NCBI GenBank assembly: GCA_020055645.1
Contig: CM034547.1
Span: 47,218,409 to 47,282,408 of the forward strand
From: Tomocerus qinae
Taxonomy: Eukaryota > Arthropoda > Collembola > Entomobryomorpha > Tomoceridae
DNA: 64,000 bases
Direction: 5' to 3'
This document shows, piece by piece, positions 45,701 to 58,183 of the stretch (positions are counted from its first letter, which is position 1; each line of letters begins with the position of its first letter). Position numbers and translations under genes: made by a program. Under the pieces are notes generated by a model. That model was not told the DNA's origin. It did not search any database and worked only from the letters and a program-made list of their open reading frames with translations.

Positions 45701-47742
45701 TTCTACAGAAAACTGAAAAATGAACAGAAAATCAAAGAACATTAAGGTTGACTATAAAAATGAACAGAAAATCAAAATTGATTAATGTTGACTATGAAAA
45801 TCAACAGAAAATCAAAGTACATTAATGGGGACTATAAAAATCAACAGAGAAACAAAATTGATTAATGTTGACTATGAAAATCGACAGAAAATCAAAATTG
45901 ATTAATGTTGACTATGAAAATCAAAATTGATTAATGTTGACTACGAAAATCAACAGAAAATTAAAATCGGTTAATAATGACTATCAAAATTAAAAGGAAA
46001 TCGAAAAATGGAATATAAATCCAAAATAGATATATTTTCATCGTCTAATAGTTATTTTCCGGTTTTATTTGCAATATTATAAAATTATAAATGTGGTAGA
46101 AGCGGATTAAAATAATTTATACTATAATGCTAACATTTTATATGAAACGCCATTGAACTTCTTTAATGCCCATTTTCCACTTTGACTATCAAAACGAAGA
46201 CAAAGTGAGCGCGCGGTATCTCAGCAACCAATGGACCGATTTCCCCCAAAATCAATAGGGATCGTCAGTAGTCCATAGGCATTGTTTTTGCCATGTTTGG
46301 TCAATATCCGTCATTGCATTCTGAAGTTATCGTGGGGACGGACGTACTGACAGACTGTGCGGTTCTATAAGCTGCCTTATTCAGGCGAGCTAAAACTGTA
46401 GTGATGCAGTTCTTTCCTTATCTCATTGTCATCTTGTAAGATAGCAAGTGAGTTTTCTAAATGTTTTACTAGTGAAATGTACTCTACATTTTTCCGTTAT
46501 GATTAAGAGTTGTAAGCTGTAAGCTAGACAGAAACATTTTAAAAATACTAAGATCGGACGATTGGATTATGTTAAAAAGTACACGGCACAAAGGCACACG
46601 CAAATGCACATGGATTTCTGAAGGTAGTAGGAGTAGGAGTAGCAGTACGGTATACTAACTCATAAATCCAGATTTTACCGTTCTACATTCTAAAATAATT
46701 ATATCTTTTGCCTAGTGATAGAAACATTATTAACAGGTCGTTTACTCTAATCACTAATGATACTAAGATATTAATGACTTAATTAACAAGTTTCGCCGAC
46801 TTACCTACTGAACTGACTGTGCGTTAATACAAGTCCTTCCAATCGAATGGGAAATTTAACATCGCAGCTTCCAACCATATTTTGAATTTTGAAATCAAGA
46901 AACTTTGCAGCGAATCCTAATTTTTGTACAATTCTAGCGTATTTGCGTGCTGCTAAACGGGAGTCTTCTTCACTTTTTGCACCAGTGCAGACCATTTTTC
47001 CAGAACTGAAAATTAGGGCTGTTGTTCTCGGTTCTCTTATACGCATAATTACAGCAGCAAAACGTTTTGGATTGTATTCTGCATTTCGAGCGTGTAAAGC
47101 TATGCGTTTTAAATCTAATTTGCAGCCCAAATTGACAGTAGAAACGATATTTCTGAAACACAAAACCAAGTTATGTACATAATTTATATAAAATGCTTAA
47201 TATTCCATATTATAACAGTTAAACATGGTATTCTAGTACTGAAGTTGAGGAACAATTCCAGGTTCGGCTGATGATGGTGTCATCGGTCCAGGAGTAGCCG
47301 GCCCCCCGTAATGGCCCATACTTAAGGGTTGATGAACACTCATGGGTTGTTGGATAGAAGGAACGGATCCAATCGATCCCAAGTTTTGCTGTAAACGAGT
47401 AAGCATTGTTATTCTTAAAACAACACATAAATTGAAATCCAACGTAAAAAAATAATACTAGTATATAATTAATATGACATTATGGTAATACGTGTAAAAA
47501 CTTACTGGAGTTTGCGGTTGCATAAGCGTGTGTGGGGTCAAGGAAGACATCCCGAGTCCGCCGCTATAAGACATACCCCCAAGTCCAACGGGTAGTGAAT
47601 TAGTGTTACTATTGCTATTACTGTTTGCTAAATTATGTTGTTGTTGCATGGCCATTGGAAGTATCATATCTTCTTCGGGTTGATGCAGAGGTGTCCCAAT
47701 GCTTGGGATATTAAATCCCGGACTTGGTAACATGTGATCCAT
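42758..47742 (-). CDS. TBP: TATA-box-binding protein
   Basis: Five coding exons on the minus strand: 47742-47506, 47388-47240, 47152-46805, 43022-42928, 42834-42758; 301 residues. The N-terminal half is Gln/Ser/Asn/Pro-rich and begins [20 protein letters not shown], as in insect TBP. The conserved C-terminal saddle has two direct repeats: [14 protein letters not shown] to [18 protein letters not shown], then [13 protein letters not shown] to [20 protein letters not shown], ending SFKKQ. It nucleates TFIID and also serves RNA polymerases I and III. The frame stays open 20 codons upstream of the chosen ATG, but the family start is MDHM. The 3.8-kb intron between the two halves of the saddle is loaded with mobile elements (44155-45594, 45712-46395). 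Confidence 0.96.
43924..43974. repeat. Perfect 17-bp-arm hairpin in TBP intron
   Basis: Arms 43924-43940 (TGACCCTATCTGTGATA) and 43958-43974 (its exact complement), loop 17 bp, which itself contains ATGACAGTCAT. Possibly a relic of a small palindromic element. Confidence 0.85.
44378..44715 (-). pseudogene. Unrecognised coding remnant inside the TIR element
   Basis: A minus-strand frame of about 112 codons, entered after a possible splice acceptor (TATTTAG, now beyond the nested insertion) and ending in TGA/TAG-type stop at 44378. Features: [19 protein letters not shown], a basic Cys-containing middle ([14 protein letters not shown]), and an acidic Ser/Asp tail ([16 protein letters not shown]). 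It may be the C-terminal end of the element's own protein. The nested hAT-like insertion cuts it at the 5' side. No family identified. Confidence 0.4.
44716..45300. mobile_element. hAT-like non-autonomous element nested in the TIR element
   Basis: 585 bp flanked by identical 8-bp duplications ATTATGCT (44708-44715 and 45301-45308). Terminal inverted repeats CAGTGTACAAAATTTACCAC and, complemented on the right, CAGTGTACAAAATACCATTT. Subterminal regions are rich in ACCACTT/GTGGTAA words in both orientations. A 61-codon minus-strand frame (44913-45098) is inside but matches nothing known. Confidence 0.85.
45712..46395. mobile_element. Helentron/DINE-like element, copy C
   Basis: Minisatellite of about seven ~40-bp units (ATCAACAGAAAATC..TTAATGTTGAC) from about 45712, then the conserved block (TGGTAGAAGCGGATTAAAAT, AGTGAGCGCGCGGTATCTCA), a short GGAC run and the right-end hairpin GCTGCCTTATTCAGGCGAGC followed by TAAAA. 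The left-end block is missing. Lies in the TBP intron. Confidence 0.65.
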
Positions 47743-50700
47743 TTTGTGAGAATAAATATTACGTGGTAAGGCAAAAAACGGTTTATTGGTTTCTTCGATC
47801 AAAAAGGTGGTTGATTGGAGATTTATGAAAAGTAAAAAATTTATATTCCGAACTTAATGTTTTCTTCTTTCAGTATGGTTTCAGGTTAAAGTCGATGTAC
47901 GAGTCTTGTTTGTCTTATGGGGTTTATAACAGATGACAGACGAAAAACTATATTCAAGTTAAAACTTGTGCATACAGGACAGATTAGAACAATATTTTGA
48001 CCTCTGACACTCTCGAGTAGACGTTATCAGCAATTTTCAGATTTATAAGAAAGTAGTATATATAGGCACTTAGTTTTTCGGTTAGGATTTCGTATTACCA
48101 CTATTTTGTTAGAGTCACTTTCTGCGTTGGCTTCGTTTCACTTTATTGCTTGTTCTTCAGGAAAACAATCTAAAGGATAAAACGAGTAATAATGATGAAT
48201 CTGCAGTTATTCGACTTGGATAAGTTTAATTTTTAAGGATTTATGGCCATATATTGACAGAATGAGACCGAGACTGTACAAAGACTTACTATAGTCAATT
48301 TGATTATTGGTTGTAGTATTTCTTCACTTAAAAATCTTTAGACATTAGAAAATTAACTAATTTTTGAAGTTCAAAGTTTTGAGTTCAATCGACTGATTTC
48401 AGTGCAGTGCTTAATGTATTTTTATCATTTGTAACTTTGTCACTCTTGCAGGCAAACGAGAGAAGAGCAAAATGCTATTGCTATTCAAATTACGGATTAC
48501 CTAAGTGGTAAATATTTTTCATTTTTATTATTGCTGTTATGTAATAACAAGTTTTGAAGAATAAACGAAATTACCAAGGGAAAATACGTACTATTTTTTA
48601 GAAGAATAAATCACAAATTATTTTGTCCTTTTAAAATGTTGGTCTGCCAGTTTCAGTTTTGAATTCTCATTCGACTTTGGGTCTGCGTATAGGAAAATAA
48701 GATTTCACTTATTATTCTGTAGAATGCAAATACTAAATTTTAAACCCAGTGGCAGACCAAGCAATGAGCATTTAAATCACGGTTTAATGTAATAGTTAGT
48801 AGTAATAAAATACTACGGTTTAATTGACATTTAAATTTCATAAAAATTTGGAAAAATGACAATAACGATTAGTTTGGTGCCAGCGCGTTTGTAGATTGTG
48901 CCTTGCGCGTTTAAAGTCCAATTTGATTATCACATGTAAAAAATATCATCCAATACTACTTCAATGTTTCGTATCATCGTACCAAAAGTTGTAGAACACA
49001 ATGAACACAAACCTGATAAAATTATTGCGAACTTCTTCCCTAGATGGAAGATATTGGTCATTTGCTTAGTCTTTACCCTGTACCCTCTTCTGTACTAAAT
49101 ACTAAATGTGCCGTAGACCCACAGAAATAGATAGATTAGATACATACAAGCAATACAAAAGACATGGACATTATTGGACATTGACATGACCCAGGACCGC
49201 AGCCAGAAAAGACATTACATGATTCGATGGCAAGCCACCAGCACCGGAAGGAATATGTGACATTTCGTACTATCGAACAATGAACAATCTCAATACTCGG
49301 TAAGGGTCTCCGTCCTCTCCTGCTTTGCCTGAATTTTTGCTGTCGGTTGTCATGTCAGTGCCCATATTACATGCGTGACGACGACGACGGTTCAACAGTC
49401 CTACAACCAATAAATTGTCCAACTTCAGTCATCCAATGAGTCAGTCTATAGGTCTAAAGTCTAATCCAGTCAAAACTAGACTCGTCCTTCCTGATTGATT
49501 CAAATAGTTAGTTTTGAAAAATATTGATACGAAATACTTGCATAATAGGGAACAGCTTTTTACACACTCATCACCTAGATTAAGAACCAATTGCCAATTT
49601 TCCATAGATCCTTTTGGACTTACCGAAACATACGATAGTTTGGTGTTTGTCGATAATATTGTTCAGGCTTTTCTGTTTCGTTTCGTCTTCGTGCACACAT
49701 TATTACTCAGCCACGCCACAAGGCCACTACACTACAAAACTCTAGACTCTAGATTTAGATCCTTCTCATAATAATACTCTTTTAATTTCGATTTTCTCAA
49801 GTTACCCATAATATTATATTATGTGCAGTGCAGTGTACAAACACCAATGAATTTTGTTTGTACTATTTGTAGCTATAGATTACTCTCAACAACTCACATC
49901 ATTTACCTGCTGTGTTTGTACATTGTATACAACAATGAAAATCATAATTTTAAAATCCTATTAGGAATTTTAATTTCTAGTAATGAACTTACTTGGTGGG
50001 GTTTATTTTATAATGGTCCCCTGCCCTCCACAGCAGACATTACACAGAGTATAGATAGAGACTAGGACTAGAGAGTAATAATGAAGGAGTGTCCGGCTGT
50101 CAATAGCTCATTGAATTATATAATACCTTGATTCACCAACCGATTTTTTCTTCTCTACCACACAATTATATTGTAATATTATACATTATACCATTTATCA
50201 TAAAATCAGGAGATCTGTCTCCAGTCCTCAGTCCATATATTCTGGATTTCCCAATATAGCAAACAATTCCTTGAGTTCAAAAATTAATTTGGATTATAAT
50301 TTGGTTGTTTTTGCTATTTTGTCTATTTTGATAGTATTTGCTAGGAAGTGGTGTCTATATGATTGACTACAGAAAAAATATTAGTGAAGAAGTTAGTTAT
50401 ACTATACTAACACACTTATTTTATAAATATATGTTTACAAATTAAAGCAAAGACTTTATTATAATCATGGATGTTTGCGCACAGATACTTGTCTTGCTTT
50501 TACAATACTTTTATGTATATTATTACTGTGATCATCTCTCTTTGAATGAAAAATGCTTTTTCAACCTGCAATTTCCAACAAACTTGAGTAAATGAAGGAG
50601 GTTTAGAAATTCGGCATGCCGTTAGTTAATTCTGGGTTGGCTAAAGATTGGATAAAGAAGAATAATCAGTCTGTACTTAAGAGATTAAGACCCCACGACT

Positions 50701-53174
50701 CTCGTAGGTACTACTTTATGAAATGCATTTACATCCGCACTCGGCTACAGAGTTACAGAGATACAGAAAAACTTAAAGCCATAAAAGCGGTCGTCTTTAG
50801 GTATCCCATAATTTATTATTCCATACAAACACAGAATTGAATACTTATGTAAATGTATATATGCACTTGTGTTTTACGTAGTTTATATATTATGTGGTTA
50901 GCTGGGCCACATACATCACAATGTTATAATTAAGCCATATGAACACATAGACCAACCCTTCCATCATCATCATCGTCCGATATCCATCACATAATTATGT
51001 ATAGACGGTATATAGAGTGAGCACATTGTTGTACTTGTACTGTGCTCAAATAACTCACAATCAGAACACACAACAACGTATCGCCCACACTATTTGCTCT
51101 TTTTGTGTGCACTAACTACATACAGTTGAGATCTGACCATCAAATGATAATCATCAAAATTATTATCTTTAATATCATCGTCCGTGGACATATCAACTTA
51201 TCTTTCAGAATCATGGACTGCTTTAAATCTGATCTCAACCCAGCCTAACTGTTTATCTCTCGTTTCCATACTCAATCATTCTCTGAAACTACGCTCGGTA
51301 GCATTAATGTATTTATCGTAAATAACATATTCCTTTAACATCAATGCAATAATATTGCAATTGATATGATTCTGAAACATTATTAGCTCTAAATTCATTA
51401 AGGACAGTAATGAACAATACACATAGCTGTTATTATCTACATTCATATAGGCACACACCAATTCCTTCATCTTTTATAAACATATCTCAATAATATTGTG
51501 CGTTAAGTGTTAAGAAGTTTTAGTATAGTATAGTTTGTAACAAAATATACTAAAGTAGCTCTGTAATTTGTATGCCTTGTGTGGTGATTATAATACTGTA
51601 CTGGAGTGTGTGAATTGTGTTGTGTCACTTGTGTCCATCAACGAAATGCACTATAATAGTGTCCATCTCCATCTCTTCTGGTGCACATAGTAATTGAGAC
51701 ATCAAAAACTGATGTAGTGATTTTAGTGGAGTGTCTGTACTATATGTACTTTATGTATACCATTTAATACCATACCCTACATACTTATCAGAAGCAGCGC
51801 ATTAACAACAATAAATTGTTATAGTTTTATACAGTACATAAATAAAAGCACTCAATATGTTACATTTAAATATCAACACAATCACGTTAAGATGATGTTA
51901 TCCTTCCAGCACACACAGCCCTAGAAAAGATTTGAAACTTTAAAATGTTCATGAACATTGCGATCCACTCTAGAACTAATAATAGCTGATAAAAGATAAC
52001 TAGAACATTATGTAATAGCAATACAAAACATCCTCCTCTGTCTTAAAGCTAACAAGCTAAGAGTACTTTCCATTTAACTAGTATTTACATTGTACAAATA
52101 CAGGCCCTGTAATACGAAATAAGTAACATCCACACATACACATTCTACATGATGTCATTTAATTTGCCAACCCATACTACACACACTTACACATACTACG
52201 CGTAATTAACAGCAATTTACAAAGGTACAAATTGTTAGAGTTGGACTTAATTTATACTGTGTCTTTTACAACTTAGCGAACTGAGCACAAAGATATTGCT
52301 AAGTAATTGGTAATACATATACATTGAACAAGCAAAAGTTATTTTAATTAGATATGTTAATAACTCTACTGAGACACTATTACCACACGTCACACTTCCT
52401 TTAAAATTCCATTGAAACGAAGCTATTACATCCCTTCGTTTTACATTCATATTCAGACTTATTCGTCATAAACTTACTTTTATATATAGTTTTTAAATTC
52501 GCAGGTTTTAATCATCTTGTGCTAACTAGTGATCTTACTTTTATGACCACAACCCTTTTCATGTTGCAATTTGCAATTAGTACAACTTCAAGAAATTATT
52601 AGCGCAAGGAACTAGATTTTAACTTGATACTACATTGTTTATTACGAACCTTTGTTAATCATGTGGGCTTGAAGATTTTTAACGATATTGGTTCCAGTTA
52701 TAACTTCATGGAGGGTAACTCATCATTTACTAGTTCCCATGTCAATAGTATACCGACTGGTTACCGGAAGTGTCGCCATCAATATCAACCAACTGCTCCT
52801 GCTGGACGAACGCCGTATTTGTATCAATCAGTTCAGGTTCAGATCGTACATGTGTCTACCAGCAGCCTTCTTCATTTTCCTTGAGTACTTCTTTCTGCTT
52901 TACTGTAAATAGGTTGTCAAAATTCAATATTGGAAATTGGAACACTTTAATTAAAAGTAAGAATAGTAGGTACACGGTATACAGTATACATTTCCTAATT
53001 TTGTGGATTTACTAATAACTATAAGTCTTCTTCCCCGTCTTCGTAATCTTAAAGCTCACTACAACCTTTAAACGTAAACTATGATTATCTGTATAAAAAG
53101 TTCATGAACAACCAAAAATAGTAATAAATAATTACTTATAATCTTGTAGAACTTATCCTGTTAGAAAATTCGAC
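47743..53174. other. Divergent region between TBP and the Fuseless-family gene
   Basis: 5.4 kb, AT-rich. Should hold TBP 5' UTR sequence and the promoter and 5' UTR exons of the downstream gene. An exon-like patch with good acceptor and donor signals is at about 48452-48508 (plus strand) but has only a 10-codon frame, so it could be a UTR exon. Several short open frames have no recognisable product. No transposon ends were identified. Confidence 0.4.
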
Positions 53175-56100
53175 ATGGAAATTGAACTAAATCGGGCAGT
53201 GATAGTACCTGAGTCGAAATGTCGTCCAGCCACCCAAATCCCCACATCTACTTCAAGAAAAAAGATAAACAATAAAGATCGCAATAAGAAATCAAGTGAA
53301 AGTGAACTAAAAGACTCGACACTTTGTTACCGAATGTCCGATGTAGTGCTTTCCCTAGGAGTAATTTTACCATTAGTTATTGCATTTTGGAGGGGAGTGT
53401 GGCAACTCATGGACATCTATAGTACAAGATGGGGTTTGGATCCATGGCTTTCAATAGGAACTGGATACATTATCCCATTTTTCCTCTATTGGCTTCAGGG
53501 GCCCTTAAGAAGCACTGTTCATCCTTCCCGAATGAATTTCTGTCTGTTTTACATATTTTCCCGGTGCTTACTTCTTGTTCATTCCTTTGGATCTGTAAAT
53601 CAATGGAGAGGCCTTTGGGTACTTCTGGATATATATACTGGTCTCGAGGGAGAAGAGGGCACCAAATCTGCAATCGTGTCTTTGGTCGTCGGTGTCTTCT
53701 TTTCAGTTATTCTGAGGACACTATGTAATGTGCTCGCTCCTCCCCTTTGTGTCTTTGTTGACGAAGGAAACACTATCCACGACTGCCCGCTCCGTTTCAA
53801 AACTTCGGTAATCATATACTTTTTACAATTTTTGCAGGGATAATGATATTATAAGTGGTATGCAATTTAGTTGATGTAGTTCTGAAAAGACTAGAAACTT
53901 ACTAATATTAACTAAAAGAAGGATGACTGGTGGATATCTATCTGTCTATCTTATATCGTCATTGGAACTTTAAACAGTTTTTAAACGTAATTATATGCAT
54001 GCTATTCTAGAAAACAAAGATTATCGATTATGGAGAACGACAATTAAGATAATTAAGTAACTGAAAAGACAACTAAGTCAGAATTGGAACCGGAGGCGGC
54101 GTTGGGTGCACATTCGAATTCTGTAGAGGAAGTATCAGTATACGAATAATATAAAATACAGACTACAGAGTAGGTTGGGTAATGTTGGGTAAAGGTATTT
54201 ATGGACGGATGGTTATTGTATGATTTTCGTGTCATACCTTGGCATCTTATTTTTAGGCGAGTGGAAAGATTAGAAATCCTATCAGTATTAGCAGAATTCT
54301 CATACAGGTCGTTCGTAAATGTATTTCTCAAATTGCCATTATAAACTTTCTTTGGAAATCGGATTTTACATTACGGATCAAACATTAAGCTGGTAAATTA
54401 TTGTTTTGAGTCGGGAGATCCAGTAAAAATAGTTTTCGGATATTTCTTGGTAGCAATCATTGAAAAAATCTTGCATTTTTGATTTAAGTACTCTTTCATT
54501 GACCTTTACAACCCCTACTCCTAGTCCTAACTCCTAGCTACTGATACATTGACTGCTATGAATAATGTACAGGGAGGTACAAACTATAGGCCATGGTCAT
54601 ACAGAAGGACTATGGTACTTGTATGTATACATAATGTAGTCTTTTCTTTGCATATTAGCATCAAATATTTGGTTAAGATGATGCAATCCTATCACTGTAA
54701 GTCCATAATTTTTGTTATTTTAATTTAGTATTTTCTATTGACTATATAAAACCTAATTTCAAGTTATTTAACAAGTGGCCGTGGTAAAGCGTATTAACAG
54801 CAATCTTCTGTCTGCCTGCGTCCTGTTTTCGTCGCGGTATTAACAGTTGACAGTTGCTGGATAATTATCTCAATCTTTTGAGTGCTTCATTCTTACAAAA
54901 GTTACATCTTTTTTCCGACGTACAGAGATAAGGAAAAGTTAAGTGCCATCCTTTGACATTATCAATTGGCGAGGTCAAGTCTCACTCTCCGCTTCACAAG
55001 ATCTCAAGTCATTACTTATGACTACATGACAGTCTCATTTCTTCCTTCTTTGTATCCTGTCTCTTTCATCTATTAATAAACATGTAGCTTGTACTTTGAA
55101 TTAAAGCCATCGCGTTAAGTGTGTGGATTGCACTTCTATTCATACCATTCGGTTCTACATATATAGTATTTAGATTGTAGAATGCATTACTAGCACATCT
55201 TGCTTATAATAAGAGCAAAGGAATGTAGAAATAATATATTGATATACTATGTAAGTATATATTACGTATAAGTATAGAAAGTTGAGACAAATGGTTAACA
55301 CTGCAGCGATTGTCAATAGTTGGTTTGGTAAATTTGTCACTTTGACACTTAAGAGCATCTTTGATGAGATAAATATTTTAATTATCATGCCATGCATAAG
55401 AGTTTTACATAGCACTAGGCATAGCGAGTGCAATATTATGACATAATGGATTCTGGGAATATGATGAGAAAATTAAAAGATATATACTTCCTTCCTTAGT
55501 ATAATAAATAAATAATACCAAGCCCAGCATGTGTTAAACTTTTAAATAATAGTATGTTATGTGCGTGTGAACAAAAAGTGAAATTTAACAAAAATACTAT
55601 GTATGTAAAAACTTTGTTGGAATTTTGCATTTTTAATGACAGATTGTCCAAAACTCCTAATTGTGTAACCAACCATGTGAATCAAAGTAAATACTTTGAT
55701 TATTAATGGTATTTAACTTTTCTGCTATGTAAATATGAGAATCAACAATAATATGAATTTAACGTAAAAACCTATTTACTTAAACATAATCATTGCAATT
55801 GTGTAAATAATGACTGATTTGTAGATGACTTTTGATATGATATTAGATTTGTTTAATAACAAAGTTTATAATGAACTCACTAACATTAAATTACAGCCTC
55901 GTTTTCCCTGCCGCTATTTCCTGGATTGTATTTTCTCTGTGGTGGTCATTGCTTCTTTGGTCGTGTGCTGTTGGCGTGGTGTGTGGAATTTAGCCGATAT
56001 ATATTTGTACCCAGGAGAAGAAAATGAAATGCAAATGAAATCCGCAATAGCGTCTCTGGTATGCCAAATAAATGCCTTTACATAAATATCTCGTAATCAT

Positions 56101-58183
56101 TTAAGCCATGTTTAATCTTTTAGTACAAAGTCTCGTGGTGATATTAGATGTTAAATATAGTATTAATTTTGTTAACCGAAAGTAAAAAATGCGCAACGCT
56201 AGTTGTAGTAAGAATACATAAATGTTTATAAGGATAAAGTGCATTGAGAATGGGAAAAACAAAATCATGCATGCATGCATCAAAAGAGTTTTTTAGACAT
56301 TCAAAAACATAATTCAGACATTCAGAGAGATAATTGAGGAGACTTTGAGATTTCCTCCTGTAGGTAGATGAGATGACAATAAAAAATAAATGCAGATTCA
56401 GATGTGTAGCAAGATATATACATAAGAACTGTATATAATATAATACATTCATAGTACACTTAATGAACTTTGACTATTGCACTCTTTATTTGCATTTTGC
56501 ATGGCTCATATATGGTATAAATTACTTTGAGTTGAGTGATTTTGTTTTGCGTTCAATTCTACTAAACATTTGTTCTCCCTACAAAGTGTATTATCCTCAA
56601 TTCCTCGTAATAATAGATTTTTAGAATTTTGAGCTGTCAGTTGTACTTTACTTGCTTTACTGCAAATGACAGTAAATTTTAAATAATTATTATGTTTGTC
56701 ATATTTGTAAGTAATATTATTTATTCATGAAATGGAAAACGTTATTTTGTGTGCGCGTGCAGTGCATACACGTAGACAAAACTTTATATCGATGAAAATT
56801 GTGTCAGCAAAGAAGTACTATTTCAAGCTTTAGAACTAAATGCATGAAAAAGCTTAAATTAATGTTAATCCTATCAAGTTTTGGTAAGCCCATTGCGGAA
56901 CTTTACGTGTAAAATTCCGCAATGGGCAAAACCAAACCTTGTATACGTAATTACAATTATAAAAATGGGTTTGTTAAGTTATGTAATTTTGGTGATGGAG
57001 TACAGTTTAACTACTATGCGACTAATACGACTTTGAAGTCAGAAACAAATTAATGATGATTCTTTTATATCAAATAATATTCTGATGGTACTTTAGGTGC
57101 TAGGTACTTATGTTCAAGATGTAGAAAATATCTTTTAATTTTCTGCATGAAATTGTTATGAATGGCTACTCTTACATAAGTTTAAAAAATAATTTCTCAC
57201 AATCTTTTTATCGTGTTTATATAGGGTTTTGGATATGGACTTTGTCTTATAATGTTCATAGTACAGCCTTATGTACATAGATTGGAAAGAAGTCTAAGTG
57301 GACTGGCTCGATTAACTATCATTGATATGTTGATATTTCTTCAATTCCTGGGTTGTGTGTTTGCTTGGAGAGGTCTTTGGAATTCCTACAATCTTCTGAT
57401 TGTTTTTGGTAAGAACTCTTTCCTATACGAATATCTCCGGGATTCGACCATGTATGACTATGTTGTATATTGTTAATGAAATGAAATCAGCTATGAACCC
57501 TAAAGTTATGGAGTATGATTGAATATTAGGGACAAATAATGACATTGACTTAGGAATCTTTCCTGGTTAATTTGAACAGAGACGGAGACAATAAGTGAAT
57601 GGGTGACTACAGTGGTTGGTGCTGTCGGAGCAGTAATCTTTGGTTGTGTCTCAGCAATTGTTGTACGAGGAATATCAATTGATGGGGAGGATAGTGGCGA
57701 TGGCCTATCTGAGTGGAGCATACCATATATTTCTCTACTCAAAAATCGAATTTATGATGTGCCCTTCCCTGAACCATGGGTGTGCAGATATTTATGCACA
57801 TCTCAGGTAACCTGCTCAAAGTTATCATTTTAATTAAGCCTTAAAAATGTCGTTTTTTGAAACAGTGTTTTTTATGCTGTGAATATTTAATTGTTTAGAA
57901 AATGAATATCGGGAAGGACAAAGGAAAACATAGACACGGCGCACATGCCAATACTAATTCTGTTAAACCAGAATATGAATCCTCATCCACTCCTCTAAAA
58001 CAAATAAACTTACAACTTCATAGGAATTCCGTCCACCTTGAAGATCCTTTCAATCCTAGACATAATCGTTTTAGTGACTTCCCTAATATAGACAGCTCTT
58101 CAGAAGAAGAATTAGGAGTGAGAACTTCTATGCTACCTGCCAACACGCAGGACAATGACACAACTCGAATTCAAGAAGTTTAA
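53175..58183 (+). CDS. fusl: Fuseless-family multipass membrane protein
   Basis: Five exons: 53175-53807, 55897-56058, 57225-57408, 57580-57806, 57899-58183; 496 residues, all phases consistent. A basic cytoplasmic N-terminus (about 1-52) is followed by a series of hydrophobic segments (about 56-73, 92-108, 120-137, 165-190, 219-236, 266-282, 298-315, and one in exon 4 near AVGAVIFGCVSAIVV), giving about eight predicted membrane spans, then a hydrophilic Ser/Asp/Glu-rich tail (SSSEEELG). The pattern WRG[VL]W followed by DIY or a variant occurs four times (residues 72, 144, 237, 313), which indicates an internally repeated architecture. The resemblance is to Drosophila Fuseless, an eight-span protein needed at presynaptic terminals; recognised from overall features, so the symbol is tentative. 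The large introns of 2.1 and 1.2 kb hold no gene. Confidence 0.8.
56877..56942. repeat. Hairpin (perfect 13-bp core, ~33-bp imperfect arms) in Fuseless-gene intron
   Basis: Core arms 56888-56900 (GCCCATTGCGGAA) and 56915-56927 (its exact complement). The symmetry continues outward with few mismatches (CAAGTTTTGGTAA against TTTTACCAAACCTTG-type text), so nearly the whole 66 bp folds back. Looks like a very short palindromic MITE. Confidence 0.75.

Noticed and set aside
48452..48508. Segment bounded by good acceptor and donor signals
   Set aside because: It holds only a 10-codon frame; it could be an untranslated exon but nothing in the sequence confirms it.
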